Source: Desulfatirhabdium butyrativorans DSM 18734 (lineage in GTDB: Bacteria; Desulfobacterota; Desulfobacteria; Desulfobacterales; Desulfatirhabdiaceae). From it: a stretch of DNA of 48,341 nucleotides. The notes under the pieces are model-generated. The model was given only the letters and a program-made list of their open reading frames with translations, was not told the origin of the DNA and did no database searches. A program made the translations under genes and the position numbers. Positions 34,104 through 42,434 of this stretch are shown one piece after another. Each line of letters starts with the position of its first letter. The first letter of the stretch is position 1. The DNA lies in contig NZ_AUCU01000037.1 of assembly GCF_000429925.1 (NCBI RefSeq), positions 1 to 48,341 of the forward strand. Direction: 5' to 3'.

Positions 34104-34688
34104 TCAGGGCTTTTTCTTGGTTTCTGTCGATTTCGATCCGGAGCCGCTGTCCGTTTTCACTGGCGCTGAAGCATTGTAAAGCTGGATGATCGCATCCGTG
34201 ATATCGATGGCCGGCTGGGCATACACCACGCCGCCGGTTCGCTTTTCCACGATCATCATGAAATTCTCCTTCTTTCCGTAATCCTGAATGATGCCGACAA
34301 CTTCTTTCTGAATCCGGCTGATGACCCGGGCTTCGAGCGTCTTGAAATCTTCCATGTATTTCTGTTGCATGGCCTTGTAATCACCGACCTTGATCCGCAA
34401 GTCCCGCTGCTTTTCTTCCCGCATCTCCCGGCTCATCACCAGGGATTCCCGCTCGAGCTTTTTCTCCAGATCGTCGATCTCCTTGCCCTTGTCCTTGAGC
34501 TCCGTCTCCATCTGCTTGCCCTGGGTGTTGATTTCGTTCTGGGCCGCTTTGCCTTCGTTGGAGAGTTCCAGAATCTTCTGAAAATCAATGATGCCGATCC
34601 GGTTCGAATCGGTGCAAAAACCGACGGTGGAAATCCCCAGAACCATGATCAGAATACCAAGAACCTGTACGCCGTTACGCAACTTCAT
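34104..34688 (-). CDS. OmpH/Skp-family periplasmic chaperone
   Basis: A 194-residue exported protein. The signal peptide is at 1-26 (VQVLGILIMVLGISTVGFC), followed by the OmpH core RIGIIDFQKILELSNEGKAAQNEI and a long coiled coil of charged residues (60-130). The C-terminal strand region ends YAQPAIDITDAIIQLYN. Skp holds unfolded outer-membrane proteins for BamA. The start was set at ATG 34688, giving a normal signal peptide; ATG 34727 is an alternative. The Ser/Lys-rich tail (DSGSGSKSTETKKKP) is not part of the fold. Confidence 0.9.
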   Translation of the reverse strand: MKLRNGVQVLGILIMVLGISTVGFCTDSNRIGIIDFQKILELSNEGKAAQNEINTQGKQMETELKDKGKEIDDLEKKLERESLVMSREMREEKQRDLRIKVGDYKAMQQKYMEDFKTLEARVISRIQKEVVGIIQDYGKKENFMMIVEKRTGGVVYAQPAIDITDAIIQLYNASAPVKTDSGSGSKSTETKKKP

Positions 34689-34836
34689 GCCAACTTGTCC
34701 TTTCAAATGATGAAAATAAATACTCATGATGGTGTCGCCACCCACGTCAATGAAAATACGATCCTTGCTTCCGGAAGGGCGGCCACATGGGGCCGCCCCT
34801 ACAAAATCAGAACGTTCCCATCCACCCCTTTTCCCT

Positions 34837-34903
34837 TACGATTACGATTACGACAACGACAACGACAACGATGACGACAACGATGACGATGGCGATGACG
34901 ATT
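34837..34903. repeat. Degenerate hexamer array between bamA and ompH
   Basis: CGATTA, CGACAA and CGATGA hexamers, about eleven units, in the CGATTACGACAA orientation. Confidence 0.9.
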
Positions 34904-34977
34904 ATCCCCAGGATTGCAAGAGAGGCATTTTCACGATAATCCCCCATGCAGCCGGGGATTCACCCCCCCACTTCCCA

Positions 34978-35036
34978 CTTCCCACTTTCCACTGCCGACT
35001 GCCGACTGCCGACTGCCCACTGCCCACCGCCGACTA
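34978..35036. repeat. GCCGACT/GCCCACT heptamer array after bamA
   Basis: Seven to eight heptamers ending one base from the bamA stop. On the coding strand it reads GGCAGTC and GGGCAGT, continuing into GGGAAGT units. Confidence 0.88.
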
Positions 35037-37673
35037 TCAAAAAGCGCTTCCCATCGTAAATTCCCACCTCCCGCCGCTTTCATTCTCTTTGCGGTCGAGA
35101 ACATAGCCATATTCCAGGCGGATCGGCCCCATCGGCGAATACCACCGGATACCGCCCCCGGTGCTCTTTCGCAGATCGCTCAGGCTCAGGGACTGATCGT
35201 CGTTGTACAGGTTGCCGGTATCGTAGAAGGCGACGCCCATCAAGCCTGCCTCCCGGATCAGCGGGAAAATGTATTCAAAATTGAACTGGATGTATTTGTC
35301 TCCGCCGATCTTGTTGCCGTTCGCATCAACGGGGCTCAGCTCATCCCAGGAAAAGCCTCGGAGTGAATTGATCCCGCCGAGATAGAACCGGTCGTAAGGC
35401 GGCAGCAGTTCACCGGGATGATCCTGGATATAGCCGATCTTGGCGTGTGCAAATCCGACCGTCTTCCAGAACAGGGGGAAATAATGGCCGGCTTCAGCGA
35501 TGTATTTCGTAAAACCGATGGTCCCGCCCAGGAAGTTGCCGGCATATTCCACCGAAATCTGGCTGTTGGAGCCTTCGGTCGGGTTGAAGATGCGGTCGCG
35601 CGAGTCGTAGCGGATCGATGGCGTCAGACTGCTCAGGGTGTTCCGGCCCTCCATCCCCAGGAAATAATCGGAGGCCGCAGTGGTCAGATCGTAGAGATCG
35701 CTGATATCGAAATTGTAGGTCAGGTAGATGCGCGTATAATCCCAGATCGGATAACCCAGACGCAGCTTGGTCCCGACGCTGTCCACGCTGTAGGTATCGT
35801 AGTCCCACGTCTGATCGTAGAGATCGATTCCGAAAGACAGGGGAATATCAAACAGCCACGGTTCCGTAAAGGATGCCACGTATCGCTGGGTCACCCCGCC
35901 GATGGTGCCGCGGAATTCCAGAATCTGGCCTCTTCCGAAAAGGTTCCGCTGGGTAACCGAACCGACAATGAAGAAATTCTCGACGCTGCTGTACCCGCCG
36001 CCGAAAGAGAAGGTGCCCGTGGGTTTCTCCTTGACCTCGATGTCGAGAATCATCTTGTCGGGCTCGCTTCCCTTGGTGGTGTTGACCTTGATATCTTCGA
36101 AATAATCCAGACGGTAGAGGTTGCGGATGCCCCGTTTGAGCTTCTTGCCGCTGAACAGTTCCTGCTCGTAGCTCTGCAGCTCCCTGCGGATGACCTTGTC
36201 CCGCGTCTTGGTGTTCCCGGAAATCCGGATCTTCTCGAAATAAACCAGCGGGCCCTTGGATATGGCGTAGTCGATGTTGACCACCAGATTCTTGGTGTCC
36301 TGATCGAGCTTGGGAACGACATCGGCATAGGCATAGCCTTCATCGGCATAATAATCGCTGATGGCCAGAACGTCGTTTCGGACCTTTTCCCTGCTGTAAA
36401 AGGGTTCGGCGCCGATCTTGACCAGCTTCATCAGGGTGTCCTCGGGTGCGATCATCTCGCCCGAAACCCGGATCGTTCCCACCTTGTACCGGGGGCCTTC
36501 ATCGATCTTGATGGTGATGTAAATCCACTGCGGCGTATACTCGACACTGGGCTCCCCGACTTTTGCCTGGATATAGCCGTTGTTCTGGTAATAGGAATTG
36601 AGCAGTTCCACATCCTGGTTCAGGTCCTGCTGGTTGAGCTCGCCCGAGGAAGTGATCCAGGACCAGAAACCTTTCTCGCTGGTTTTCATGACTTTCTTCA
36701 ATTGCTTGGCCGAAAAGGCCTTGTTGCCCTCGAAACGGATCTCCTTGATCTTGACCTTTTCCCCTTCATCGATATCGAATTCCAGATCCCCCTGGTTGTT
36801 GTCGAGATCCCGGACTTTGTAGCTGACCTTCACGTTGTGGTAATTCTTCTCCCGGTACAGGCTCTCGATCCGCCGGACGTTGTTCTGGACCTTGTAGATA
36901 TTGAGGATGGAGCCGGTCTTGATATCGATGTTCTCCTTGATCTTGTCGTCTTCGAGCACCCGGTTGCCCTTGAATGTAATCATATGAACGGTGGGCTTTT
37001 CCCGCACGTTGATGACCAGGATTTTCCCATCCGCCGCCTGCTCCGCATCGATGCGCACATCGTCGAAATAGCCCATGGCATAGACGGCCTTGATATCTTC
37101 GGAAAGATTCTGAGGCAGGTACGGATCGCCAACCTGCGATTTGACGACCCGGCGGATGGCATCCGGTTCGATACGACGGTTGCCCACCACGCGAATATCG
37201 ACGATTTTCTCCCGCTGAAACACTTTCATGCTGATTTCGGAAATGACGTTCTTGACGGCTGCAGGCAAATTCTCAATGCCCTGGCCGTCTGCATAGAAGA
37301 TCAGGGGGGTATCACCGCCCCTTGCGGCAGCAATGCGGGTATCGAGGCTGAACTGTTTTCCGATCCAGGTCATGCTGCCCCACAGCACATAATCCGCGCC
37401 AAGATCGGCGGCCATTCGCTGCAATACGGGGGAATCCCCGTCGGCAACGGCCTTGCCAAATTCCATGCCCGGCTTCGGCCGGACAATCGAAGCCCCGTCC
37501 TTTTCCAGTTGTTTGGCCATGGCATCGGCCACCTGGGGCTTGAGGTAATCGAGATTCTGCTGGGCATGGATATCGACAGGCAGCAAAAGAATCTTCACGG
37601 CCTGTTCCGCTCGAAGAGAACCGGCGAAAACGGTTGACAGCACCAGGACAGTGAAAGCGATTCGTTTGAACAT
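35037..37673 (-). CDS. bamA: Outer-membrane protein assembly factor BamA with extra N-terminal domain
   Basis: An 878-residue outer-membrane protein inserting beta-barrel proteins. Signal peptide 1-22. Residues 25-152 are an additional alpha/beta domain (VKILLLPVDIHAQQNLDYL, ADYVLWGSMTWIGKQFSLD) absent from E. coli BamA. Five POTRA domains start at about 156 (EKIVDIRVVGNRRIEPDAI). A beta-barrel of the Omp85 type follows, including the DRIFNPTEGSN and YLGGINSLRGFSWDELSP (RGF) signatures, with a C-terminal Phe (GRWEFTMGSAF). GAGGAG precedes ATG 37673. It lies 9 bases after lolD in the same operon. Confidence 0.95.
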   Translation of the reverse strand: MFKRIAFTVLVLSTVFAGSLRAEQAVKILLLPVDIHAQQNLDYLKPQVADAMAKQLEKDGASIVRPKPGMEFGKAVADGDSPVLQRMAADLGADYVLWGSMTWIGKQFSLDTRIAAARGGDTPLIFYADGQGIENLPAAVKNVISEISMKVFQREKIVDIRVVGNRRIEPDAIRRVVKSQVGDPYLPQNLSEDIKAVYAMGYFDDVRIDAEQAADGKILVINVREKPTVHMITFKGNRVLEDDKIKENIDIKTGSILNIYKVQNNVRRIESLYREKNYHNVKVSYKVRDLDNNQGDLEFDIDEGEKVKIKEIRFEGNKAFSAKQLKKVMKTSEKGFWSWITSSGELNQQDLNQDVELLNSYYQNNGYIQAKVGEPSVEYTPQWIYITIKIDEGPRYKVGTIRVSGEMIAPEDTLMKLVKIGAEPFYSREKVRNDVLAISDYYADEGYAYADVVPKLDQDTKNLVVNIDYAISKGPLVYFEKIRISGNTKTRDKVIRRELQSYEQELFSGKKLKRGIRNLYRLDYFEDIKVNTTKGSEPDKMILDIEVKEKPTGTFSFGGGYSSVENFFIVGSVTQRNLFGRGQILEFRGTIGGVTQRYVASFTEPWLFDIPLSFGIDLYDQTWDYDTYSVDSVGTKLRLGYPIWDYTRIYLTYNFDISDLYDLTTAASDYFLGMEGRNTLSSLTPSIRYDSRDRIFNPTEGSNSQISVEYAGNFLGGTIGFTKYIAEAGHYFPLFWKTVGFAHAKIGYIQDHPGELLPPYDRFYLGGINSLRGFSWDELSPVDANGNKIGGDKYIQFNFEYIFPLIREAGLMGVAFYDTGNLYNDDQSLSLSDLRKSTGGGIRWYSPMGPIRLEYGYVLDRKENESGGRWEFTMGSAF

Positions 37674-37682
37674 GGCATCTCC

Positions 37683-38396
37683 TCAAGTCGTTTCGACCAG
37701 ACTGGCGTTCTGGATCGTTACCTGTCGTTGCATGAGCTTCGCCAGATCGGGGTTGTGGGTCACGACAATCATGGACATTCGGTATTCGGTATTGAGTTCC
37801 TTCAGAAGAGCATGAACGGCCTGCCCATTGGCCTGATCCAGATTTCCGGTGGGTTCGTCCGCCAGCAGCAGCGCCGGATTGAGCACCAGCGCCCGCGCCA
37901 GGGCCACCCGCTGCTGCTCTCCTCCGGAGAGCAGGGACACCCGATGGTGGCTCCTTTCCGAAAGCCCGACACGCTCCAGAATCCTTTCTGCGATGGACAT
38001 GGCGCGTTTTCTGGGCATGCCCTGGATCAGCGCGGGCATCATCGTATTTTCCAGCGCGCTGAATTCCGGTAGCAGGTGGTGAAACTGGAAAACAAACCCG
38101 ATAGATGCATTTCGGAACCGGGCGAGTCGCAATGGATCCAGATGCAGGATGTCCCGACCCTGAAACCAGATCTGCCCCCCATCGGGCCGGTCCAGCCCGC
38201 CCAGCAGGTGCAGAAACGTGGATTTTCCGATACCGGAAGGCCCGACGACGGCCACCGTCTGACCGGCATGCAGCTCGAAGTCCACCCCATCCAGAATGAC
38301 GATGGGACTCTTCGAACCGTTGAAAACCTTCTTCAGCCCCTTGCAGGTCAGCAGCGGGCTTCCCTCGGCTGCGAATCGGTCGGGCATCTCAACCAT
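37683..38396 (-). CDS. lolD: Lipoprotein-releasing system ATPase LolD
   Basis: A 237-residue ABC ATPase powering lipoprotein transfer from the inner membrane to LolA. Walker A GPSGIGKST, Q-loop VFQFHHLLPEFSALEN (the LolD/MacB-type sequence), signature LSGGEQQR, Walker B LLLADEPTGNLD and the switch THNPD are all present. The start codon ATG 38396 overlaps the end of the permease gene by 8 bases; ATG 38387 is an alternative. Confidence 0.94.
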   Translation of the reverse strand: MVEMPDRFAAEGSPLLTCKGLKKVFNGSKSPIVILDGVDFELHAGQTVAVVGPSGIGKSTFLHLLGGLDRPDGGQIWFQGRDILHLDPLRLARFRNASIGFVFQFHHLLPEFSALENTMMPALIQGMPRKRAMSIAERILERVGLSERSHHRVSLLSGGEQQRVALARALVLNPALLLADEPTGNLDQANGQAVHALLKELNTEYRMSMIVVTHNPDLAKLMQRQVTIQNASLVETT

Positions 38397-39624
38397 GCCG
38401 GATGGCCTCGACCGGATTCAGGCGGGCCGCCTGCCGGGACGGATAGAGGGTAGAGAGAAAACAGATGACCAGGGAACTGACGGCAATGGTCAGGATGTCT
38501 CCCGTCTTGAGCAGCACCGGCAGCTTCGACAAATAGTAGACGTCGCCGGGAAGATCGATGAATTGGTACCGTTTGAGCAGCACGCACAGGATAACGCCCA
38601 GCGTGCCGCCCAAGACCGTGCCAACCACGCCGATAATCATGCCTTTGAGAACGAAGATACGGCGGATGCTCGCATCCGTTGCGCCCATGGCCTTGAGGAT
38701 GGCGATATCCCGGGTCTTCTCCATCACCATCATGATCAGACTGCTGGCAATATTAAAAGCCGCCACCAGAATAATCAATGCGAGAATGATGAACATGACG
38801 GTTTTTTCCAGCTTCAGGGCGGAAAAGAGGTTGCGGTTCATCTGCATCCAGTCGCGCACCCAGAAATTCTTTCCGAGCATCCCCGAAATGGAGCGGCCGA
38901 TGCTGCGGGCCTGATAGACATCGGCGAGTCTGACCTCGATGCCGGTGACGGCGCCTTCCATGCCGAGCATGCTCTGGGCCACCTGCAGATGCACGAAAGC
39001 CAGCGAGCCGTCATATTCGTACATGCCCGATTCGAAGCGGCCGACGACCCGAAACCGTTTCATCGAAGGCGCAAAACCGGCCGGGGTAATCATCCCCCTG
39101 GGTGAGATGATATGAACGATGTCCCCCTTGACCACGCCCAGGTTGCGGGCCAGCTCCTTGCCCAGAACGATCCCTGCTGGCTGTGCGTCCGCCGCGTCCG
39201 CGCCCTGATCCTGCCGGAGCGCATCGAGGGCCTCCTTGCCGACGATGCCAAGCACCTGATCGACCGATCCGGGATCGATCCCGCGCACGATCGTGCCCGA
39301 AATGGCGCCTGCCGAGCGGATCATGGCCTGGGTCGTCAGGAAGGGCGTGGTTCCGATCACGCCCGGAATCTGTCCGATAAGCCCCCTGACCTTTTCGTAA
39401 TCCTCGAAACGGCCGCCCTGTTTCATCACGACGATGTGGGACTCGACCCCGAGAATCTTCGATTTCAGATCGGCCTCGAACCCGGCCATGACGGCAATGA
39501 CCACAATCAGGGCCATCACCCCGACCGTTACCCCGGCGATGGAAAGCAGGGTGATCAGCGAGATGAAACTGTGGCGCTGTTTGGCGCGAAGATAGCGTCC
39601 TGCGATGAACCATTCGAAGCGCAT
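38389..39624 (-). CDS. Lipoprotein-releasing system permease LolC/LolE
   Basis: A 411-residue inner-membrane protein. An N-terminal helix (ITLLSIAGVTVGVMALIVVIAVMAGF), a large periplasmic domain (about 45-260) with GVESHIVVM and VRGIDP, then three C-terminal helices starting FNIASSLIMMVMEKTRDIAILKAMGA, the FtsX/LolE signature. Only one permease gene is present, so it may function as a homodimer like LolF. Its stop overlaps lolD. Confidence 0.93.
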   Translation of the reverse strand: MRFEWFIAGRYLRAKQRHSFISLITLLSIAGVTVGVMALIVVIAVMAGFEADLKSKILGVESHIVVMKQGGRFEDYEKVRGLIGQIPGVIGTTPFLTTQAMIRSAGAISGTIVRGIDPGSVDQVLGIVGKEALDALRQDQGADAADAQPAGIVLGKELARNLGVVKGDIVHIISPRGMITPAGFAPSMKRFRVVGRFESGMYEYDGSLAFVHLQVAQSMLGMEGAVTGIEVRLADVYQARSIGRSISGMLGKNFWVRDWMQMNRNLFSALKLEKTVMFIILALIILVAAFNIASSLIMMVMEKTRDIAILKAMGATDASIRRIFVLKGMIIGVVGTVLGGTLGVILCVLLKRYQFIDLPGDVYYLSKLPVLLKTGDILTIAVSSLVICFLSTLYPSRQAARLNPVEAIRHG

Positions 39625-39637
39625 CAGGGTTTTTCCA

Positions 39638-41128
39638 TCAGGCGGCTGCCGGTTTCATGTGGGGAAAGAGGATCACTTCCCGGATCGATGCCGAATCCGT
39701 CAGCAGCATGGCCAGCCGGTCGATGCCTACCCCCTCCCCCGCCGTCGGCGGAAGGCCGTATTCGAGGGCTTCGATGTAATCGAAGTCCATTTCGTGGGCT
39801 TCCCGATCACCCGCCTGCCGATCTTCGACCTGCTGCTGAAAGCGGCCGAACTGATCCTGCGGATCGTTGAGCTCCGAGAAGCCGTTGGCGATCTCATAGC
39901 CTGCGATGAAGAGCTCGAAGCGCTCGGTCAGCTCCGGTTCCGTATCGCTTCTTCGGGAAAGCGGGGAGACCTCGACCGGATAACCGATGACAAATGTGGG
40001 TTGGATCAGATGGGGTTCGACCAAGACATCGAAGAGTTTGGTAAGAATTTTCCCCAACCGGTTCCGGTGCGGGACGGGTACACCTTTTTCCTGCGCAAAG
40101 GCAAGCAGGGCCTCTCGATCCGATTGGATTTCCTTTGGCACACCGCCGATTTCGGCCAGGGCGTCGGCAAGCCGGACCCTGCGGTAGGGTCCGGCCATCT
40201 CGATGTCCTGCTCCTGATACCGGATGCGGGTCTGCCCCAGCACGGCCCGGGTCGCCTCGGCGAACATTCGCTCGGTCAAATCCATCAGATCGGTATATAC
40301 GGCGTAAGCCTGATAGAATTCGAGCATCGTGAATTCCGGGTTGTGCCGGGTGGAGACCCCTTCGTTGCGGAAATTGCGGTTGATTTCGAAGACGCGGTCG
40401 AACCCGCCGACAACCAGCCGCTTGAGGTAAAGCTCGGGTGCGATGCGCAGGTACAGATCGATATCGAGGGCCTGGTGGTGGGTGACAAAGGGCGTGGCCT
40501 CGGCCCCTCCAGCCATGGTCTGCATCATGGGCGTTTCCACTTCCAGAAAATCCCTGTCCAGCAGAAAATTCCGGATCGCCTGAATCAGTCGGGACCTTCG
40601 GATAAAGAGCTCCCGGACCGAAGGGTTCATGATGAGATCGAGGTAGCGCTGGCGGTAGCGTTTTTCCGGGTCCTTCAACCCGTGGAATTTTTCGGGCAGG
40701 GGGCGGATGGCCTTGCACAGCAGGCGAAATTCGCATGCAAGCAGGGTCCACTCCCCGGTTTTCGTCTTGAAAAGCGTCCCGACGATGCCGACGATGTCAC
40801 CCGCCTCGAGTTTCTTGAACAACTCATAGGCATGATCACCGACCTTGTCTTTCTGAATATAGGCCTGCAGTTGCCCCGAGCGGTCCCGGAAACGGATGAA
40901 GGCGGATTTGCCGAATCGGTTGATGGCCATCATGCGGCCTGCAACGGAGACAATCGGCTCGCTCAGATGCTCTTGCCCGTCTGCTGCCGCAGCCAGCAGC
41001 CGCTGGATGTCCGCAATGCAGTGGGTCACCCGGAAGTCGTTTGGATAGGCTACGATTCCGGTTTCTTTCAATTCCTGGAGTTTGCGGCGCCGCTTCTCGA
41101 TGACGTCGCCCGGTCTTTCTTCGCTCAT
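39638..41128 (-). CDS. lysS: Lysyl-tRNA synthetase, class II
   Basis: A 496-residue class IIb synthetase. OB-fold anticodon domain about 55-160 (VAGRMMAINRFGKSAFIRFRD), motif 1 region KRYRQRYLDLI, motif 2 FRNEGVSTRHNPEFTMLEFYQAY, motif 3 GVGIDRLAMLLTDS near the C-terminus. AGGAAA precedes ATG 41128. It ends 13 bases before the lolC/E start, so the synthetases and Lol genes form one operon with bamA. Confidence 0.96.
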   Translation of the reverse strand: MSEERPGDVIEKRRRKLQELKETGIVAYPNDFRVTHCIADIQRLLAAAADGQEHLSEPIVSVAGRMMAINRFGKSAFIRFRDRSGQLQAYIQKDKVGDHAYELFKKLEAGDIVGIVGTLFKTKTGEWTLLACEFRLLCKAIRPLPEKFHGLKDPEKRYRQRYLDLIMNPSVRELFIRRSRLIQAIRNFLLDRDFLEVETPMMQTMAGGAEATPFVTHHQALDIDLYLRIAPELYLKRLVVGGFDRVFEINRNFRNEGVSTRHNPEFTMLEFYQAYAVYTDLMDLTERMFAEATRAVLGQTRIRYQEQDIEMAGPYRRVRLADALAEIGGVPKEIQSDREALLAFAQEKGVPVPHRNRLGKILTKLFDVLVEPHLIQPTFVIGYPVEVSPLSRRSDTEPELTERFELFIAGYEIANGFSELNDPQDQFGRFQQQVEDRQAGDREAHEMDFDYIEALEYGLPPTAGEGVGIDRLAMLLTDSASIREVILFPHMKPAAA

Positions 41129-41147
41129 GATGCGCTTTCCTGTCGGC

Positions 41148-42149
41148 TCATCCAGCCTGGAGATTCAATCCCAGTGCCGATCGAACCAGTTCCATGGTGG
41201 CGGCGGCCTCTTTGCGGGCCTTTTGCGTGCCTTCCCAGATGATGTCGGTTACCCGTTGCGGATCGGCCTCGAGGGCTTTTCGCTTTTCCCGAATCGGTTC
41301 CAGCCCGGCGATCAGATACTGCGCCATGCGCTTCTTGCATTCCACGCAGCCGATCTCGGCTTTCCGGCACGCCGGATCGATTTCCGCAACGACTTCCTCC
41401 GGGGAATAGAGTTTGTGGAATTCGAAGACATTGCAGATTTCCGGATTGCCCGGGTCTTTCCTTCTGGCCCGGTTCGGGTCCGTCACCATGGTGGAAACCT
41501 TGGCGGCGATTTCCTCGGGGCTGTCTGCCAGGAAGATGGCATTGTTGTAACTTTTGCTCATTTTCCGCCGATCGAGCCCCAGGATTTTGGAAGTCGGGGT
41601 CAGGATGGCCTGTGGTTCGGGGAAGACATTCCCATAAAGGAAATTGAACCGTCTGGCGATTTCCCGGGTGATTTCGACATGCGGCACCTGATCGACACCG
41701 ACCGGGACGGCATCGGCCCGATAGATGATGATGTCTGCCGCCTGCAGGACGGGATAGCCGAGAAAACCGAAGGTGGACAGGTCCTTGTTTTCGAGCTGGA
41801 CGATCTGGTCCTTGTAGGTCGGATTCCGTTCGAGCCAGGGAACGGGTGTGATCATGGAGAGCAGCAGAAACAGCTCGGCATGTTCCTTGACGAGCGACTG
41901 GACGAAAAGTGTCGATTTTTCGGGCAGAAGGCCCGCACTCAGCCAGTCGATCACCATCTCGCGGATGTATTCGGGAATGGATTTTGGATTTTCATAATCG
42001 CTGGTGAGGGCATGCCAGTCCGCCACAAAGAAAAAGCATTGATATTGTTCCTGAAGCCTGGCCCAGTTGACCAGCGCCCCGTGATAGTTGCCCAAGTGCA
42101 GCCGCCCGGTTGGCCGCATGCCGCTGAGCACCCGCCGTATTTCGGTCAT
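41148..42149 (-). CDS. trpS: Tryptophanyl-tRNA synthetase
   Basis: A 333-residue class Ic synthetase. The HIGH-type motif is RLHLGNYHGAL at the N-terminus, with GMRPTG just before it, and KMSKSYNN is the KMSKS loop. It contains a cysteine pair CRKAEIGCVECKK near residue 260-275 that could bind a metal. AAAGGAG precedes the start. It is the first gene of the long minus-strand block, 20 bases before lysS. Confidence 0.95.
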   Translation of the reverse strand: MTEIRRVLSGMRPTGRLHLGNYHGALVNWARLQEQYQCFFFVADWHALTSDYENPKSIPEYIREMVIDWLSAGLLPEKSTLFVQSLVKEHAELFLLLSMITPVPWLERNPTYKDQIVQLENKDLSTFGFLGYPVLQAADIIIYRADAVPVGVDQVPHVEITREIARRFNFLYGNVFPEPQAILTPTSKILGLDRRKMSKSYNNAIFLADSPEEIAAKVSTMVTDPNRARRKDPGNPEICNVFEFHKLYSPEEVVAEIDPACRKAEIGCVECKKRMAQYLIAGLEPIREKRKALEADPQRVTDIIWEGTQKARKEAAATMELVRSALGLNLQAG

Positions 42150-42193
42150 GATTCTGCAATCTCCTTTCGTATCGATGCCAATCGAAATTTTTC

Positions 42194-42222
42194 CTTTTAG
42201 CCCATTTTGCCCAAGGACTCAA
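42194..42222 (-). promoter_or_regulatory. Possible sigma-70-type promoter for the trpS-lysS-lol-bam block
   Basis: On the minus strand TTGAGT (-35) and TAAAAG (-10) are separated by 17 bases; each matches consensus at four of six positions. Transcription would begin about 40 bases upstream of trpS. A weak call by eye. Confidence 0.3.
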
Positions 42223-42434
42223 TCTTTAAAATGGTTAGGGCTGCTTGATCCTTCATTTGGATTGATCATTGGATGGCCAAGTGGCAGAGTTGCGGTGGAT
42301 ATTGGCAGCAACTCATCGTTTGTGATAGGGTTTTCTGGCGCGCCTCTGCCCGCCTGAATGCCTTCATGCGCAACTTGCGTTGCATTGCCGGATGAAGAAT
42401 CGGCAGAACAGATAGACCTTCAACAGGACAGCAA

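Larger units (their letters stand above)
34689..35036. other. Repeat-filled gap between bamA and ompH
   Basis: No gene. It contains a sequence (34713-34743) resembling the ATGCTCATRRCGAGGG motif at 24-52 and 13536-13568, a GGGCGGCC...GGCCGCCC hairpin (34784-34802), a hexamer array and a heptamer array. Confidence 0.75.

Noticed and set aside
35418-37637. Long open frame (739 codons) opposite bamA
   Set aside because: Antisense shadow; the BamA reading has signal peptide, POTRA domains and barrel signature.
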